Source: Flectonema sp. DT1601 (lineage: Eukaryota; Euglenozoa; Diplonemea; Diplonemida; Diplonemidae). Taken from it: a stretch of DNA of 64,000 nucleotides. A program made the position numbers and the translations under genes. Below the pieces are notes generated by a model. It made no database searches and was not told the origin of the DNA. It saw only the letters and a program-made list of their open reading frames with translations. Numbering within the stretch: position 1 is the stretch's first letter; every line of letters begins with the position of its first letter. The stretch is from positions 582,001-646,000 of the forward strand of contig OZ025852.1 in NCBI GenBank assembly GCA_964019425.1. The letters run 5' to 3'. This document shows, one piece after another, positions 62,912 through 64,000 of the stretch.

Positions 62912-64000
62912 ATGGTGACAGAGGATGATGTTGTTGTTGAAAAGAGCCTCCAAAAACAAAAAGAAGAGATGGATAAAATGACATCAGTACTCGAAATGAT
63001 GCTACAAGAGAATAAACTTTTAGCTAACGAAGCATTGGTGTCTGGAGGTTCATCTGCTAGACAGTTGGCAGTAAGAAAACACATCACATGCGATCTTATT
63101 GAGAGTTGTAAGATATTTCGTTCTCATAATAACGTTTTGCTATCAGAAAAGAGGATCCCTCTTCCAGAAGGAGAAGTTGCTCCGGATTTCACGATTTTCA
63201 ATCAAACGTTGACTTACAAACTTAGAAGCCCTGCTCATGAAATCGAGCAACTCACCGAACAGCTGAAGCAGACTCCCAACTCTGACGAGATTACTAAATT
63301 ATCAGCAGAGCTGTCAGAGATGACTAATAATTATAATCAGCTTCTAAAGCAACAGCAGTCAGAAGACGGCCAAGAGGATGAAATTATTAACCAGCTGAAA
63401 GCTGATCTCTCTGAGAGAGAATCTGAAATATCAAAACTAACGTCTGAACTGTCCAATACTACTTCACAATTAGAACAAGTTGCTGATCATCAAAAGTTAC
63501 TCGACGAGAGTCAACAATCTCTTCAACAACTTAACATCGAACTCGAGGAGTTAAAAATAAAATGTTCTCAACTCCAATCTGACAACACTAAACAGTCGGA
63601 GAGCTACATTGAAGTAAATTCCACAAACAGCGAACTTCAAAACAACTTATCTTCTCTCAAGGAATCCAGTGAACGAACTATTAACGACCTTCAAAGTCAG
63701 TTATCTGATCTCAATTCTGAATTCGATGTTTTCAAGAACAACTCATCGTCTTCTGATTCTGAATTGCAATCAAAAATTTCAACTCTCGAAGAAGAATTAT
63801 CAACTTCACGTCATCAGACTGGAGGCGTTGAAAAAAAATTACAAAATGAAATATCGGAACTTCAGGAGAAGGTCGACAAGGCAAAGTCGAAGAAGAAGAA
63901 GCTGAAGGAAGAACTCAAAGAAGAAGAAGAGAAATCCGATGTCTTGAAAGACAAGTTGAAGGAGAAGGAAGAGGAGTTAGAAGAACTTCAAGCTGCACAA
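62912..64000 (+). CDS. Long coiled-coil protein, 5' part (runs off the window)
   Basis: An open frame of 363 codons from ATG 62912 continues past the window end without a stop. It begins MVTEDDVVVEKSLQKQKEEM. A short less-coiled part (about 45-110, including IPLPEGEVAPDFTIFNQTL) is followed by uninterrupted heptad-rich sequence full of E, K, Q, S and L (SKLTSELSNTTSQLEQV, ELEELKIKCSQLQ, KEKEEELEELQAAQ). Such proteins are often cytoskeletal, Golgi golgins, or flagellum-attachment proteins, and no specific family can be named. A CCCTGCAG acceptor lies just before the start. Confidence 0.85.
   Translation, partial: MVTEDDVVVEKSLQKQKEEMDKMTSVLEMMLQENKLLANEALVSGGSSARQLAVRKHITCDLIESCKIFRSHNNVLLSEKRIPLPEGEVAPDFTIFNQTLTYKLRSPAHEIEQLTEQLKQTPNSDEITKLSAELSEMTNNYNQLLKQQQSEDGQEDEIINQLKADLSERESEISKLTSELSNTTSQLEQVADHQKLLDESQQSLQQLNIELEELKIKCSQLQSDNTKQSESYIEVNSTNSELQNNLSSLKESSERTINDLQSQLSDLNSEFDVFKNNSSSSDSELQSKISTLEEELSTSRHQTGGVEKKLQNEISELQEKVDKAKSKKKKLKEELKEEEEKSDVLKDKLKEKEEELEELQAAQ

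Overview
The window is nuclear DNA of a unicellular eukaryote. It holds spliced protein genes with conventional GT-AG introns of about 38-85 bases, the standard genetic code (TAA, TAG and TGA all act as stops), two eukaryotic tRNA genes, and AT-rich spacers full of long A and T runs. I place about 30 protein genes in 64 kb and all of them lie on the + strand. The only - strand genes I can support are tRNA-Leu(UAG) and elongator tRNA-Met(CAU). Almost every start codon follows, usually within 3-40 bases, a pyrimidine- or T-rich stretch ending in AG, which is what a spliced-leader acceptor looks like. Long one-strand arrays, such acceptors, and an EF-hand coiled-coil protein resembling flagellar-rod components suggest Euglenozoa, probably a lineage with many cis introns such as a diplonemid or relative. 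This is inference; no spliced-leader gene is visible here.

Layout. 0.4-11.7 kb: leucine-rich-repeat protein with nine cysteine modules, tRNA-Leu, U-box protein, metallo-beta-lactamase hydrolase, WD40 protein, endonuclease V, tRNA-Met, AP-2 sigma. 12-25 kb: VIT-like tail-anchored protein, ribosome-biogenesis factor UTP7/WDR46, F-box protein, a large NEK-like pseudokinase with a glutamine-rich repeat, a PDZ protein. 25-36 kb: NEK-like kinase fused to a beta-helix, CREG, Pelota, TBCCD1, a VOC protein. 37-49 kb: receptor with a degenerate cyclase domain, Kelch/PB1/MAP3K kinase, small two-pass membrane protein, secreted VOC plus D-serine-dehydratase-like fusion. 49.5-64 kb: RPB10, ABHD13-like hydrolase, PGAM5, two tandem UDP-glucuronate decarboxylases, two small genes, a formin, the EF-hand flagellar-type protein, and a coiled-coil gene that runs off the end.

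The genes do not form a functional pathway. They are a mix of housekeeping functions (ribosome biogenesis, ribosome rescue, RNA polymerase, DNA/RNA repair, endocytosis), Golgi UDP-sugar synthesis, cytoskeleton/flagellum and signalling. What joins them is shared orientation, as expected for polycistronic transcription followed by trans-splicing.

The most striking observations are: (i) the acceptors inside genes are A/C-rich and lack a pyrimidine tract, while those just before start codons are T-rich; (ii) a 744-base tract is identical between the two UDP-glucuronate decarboxylase genes although their flanks have diverged; (iii) several unusual domain fusions and degenerate enzymes occur. Exon joins were worked out by eye from reading frame, GT-AG borders and family similarity. 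No virus-like elements, complete transposons or CRISPR arrays were seen.
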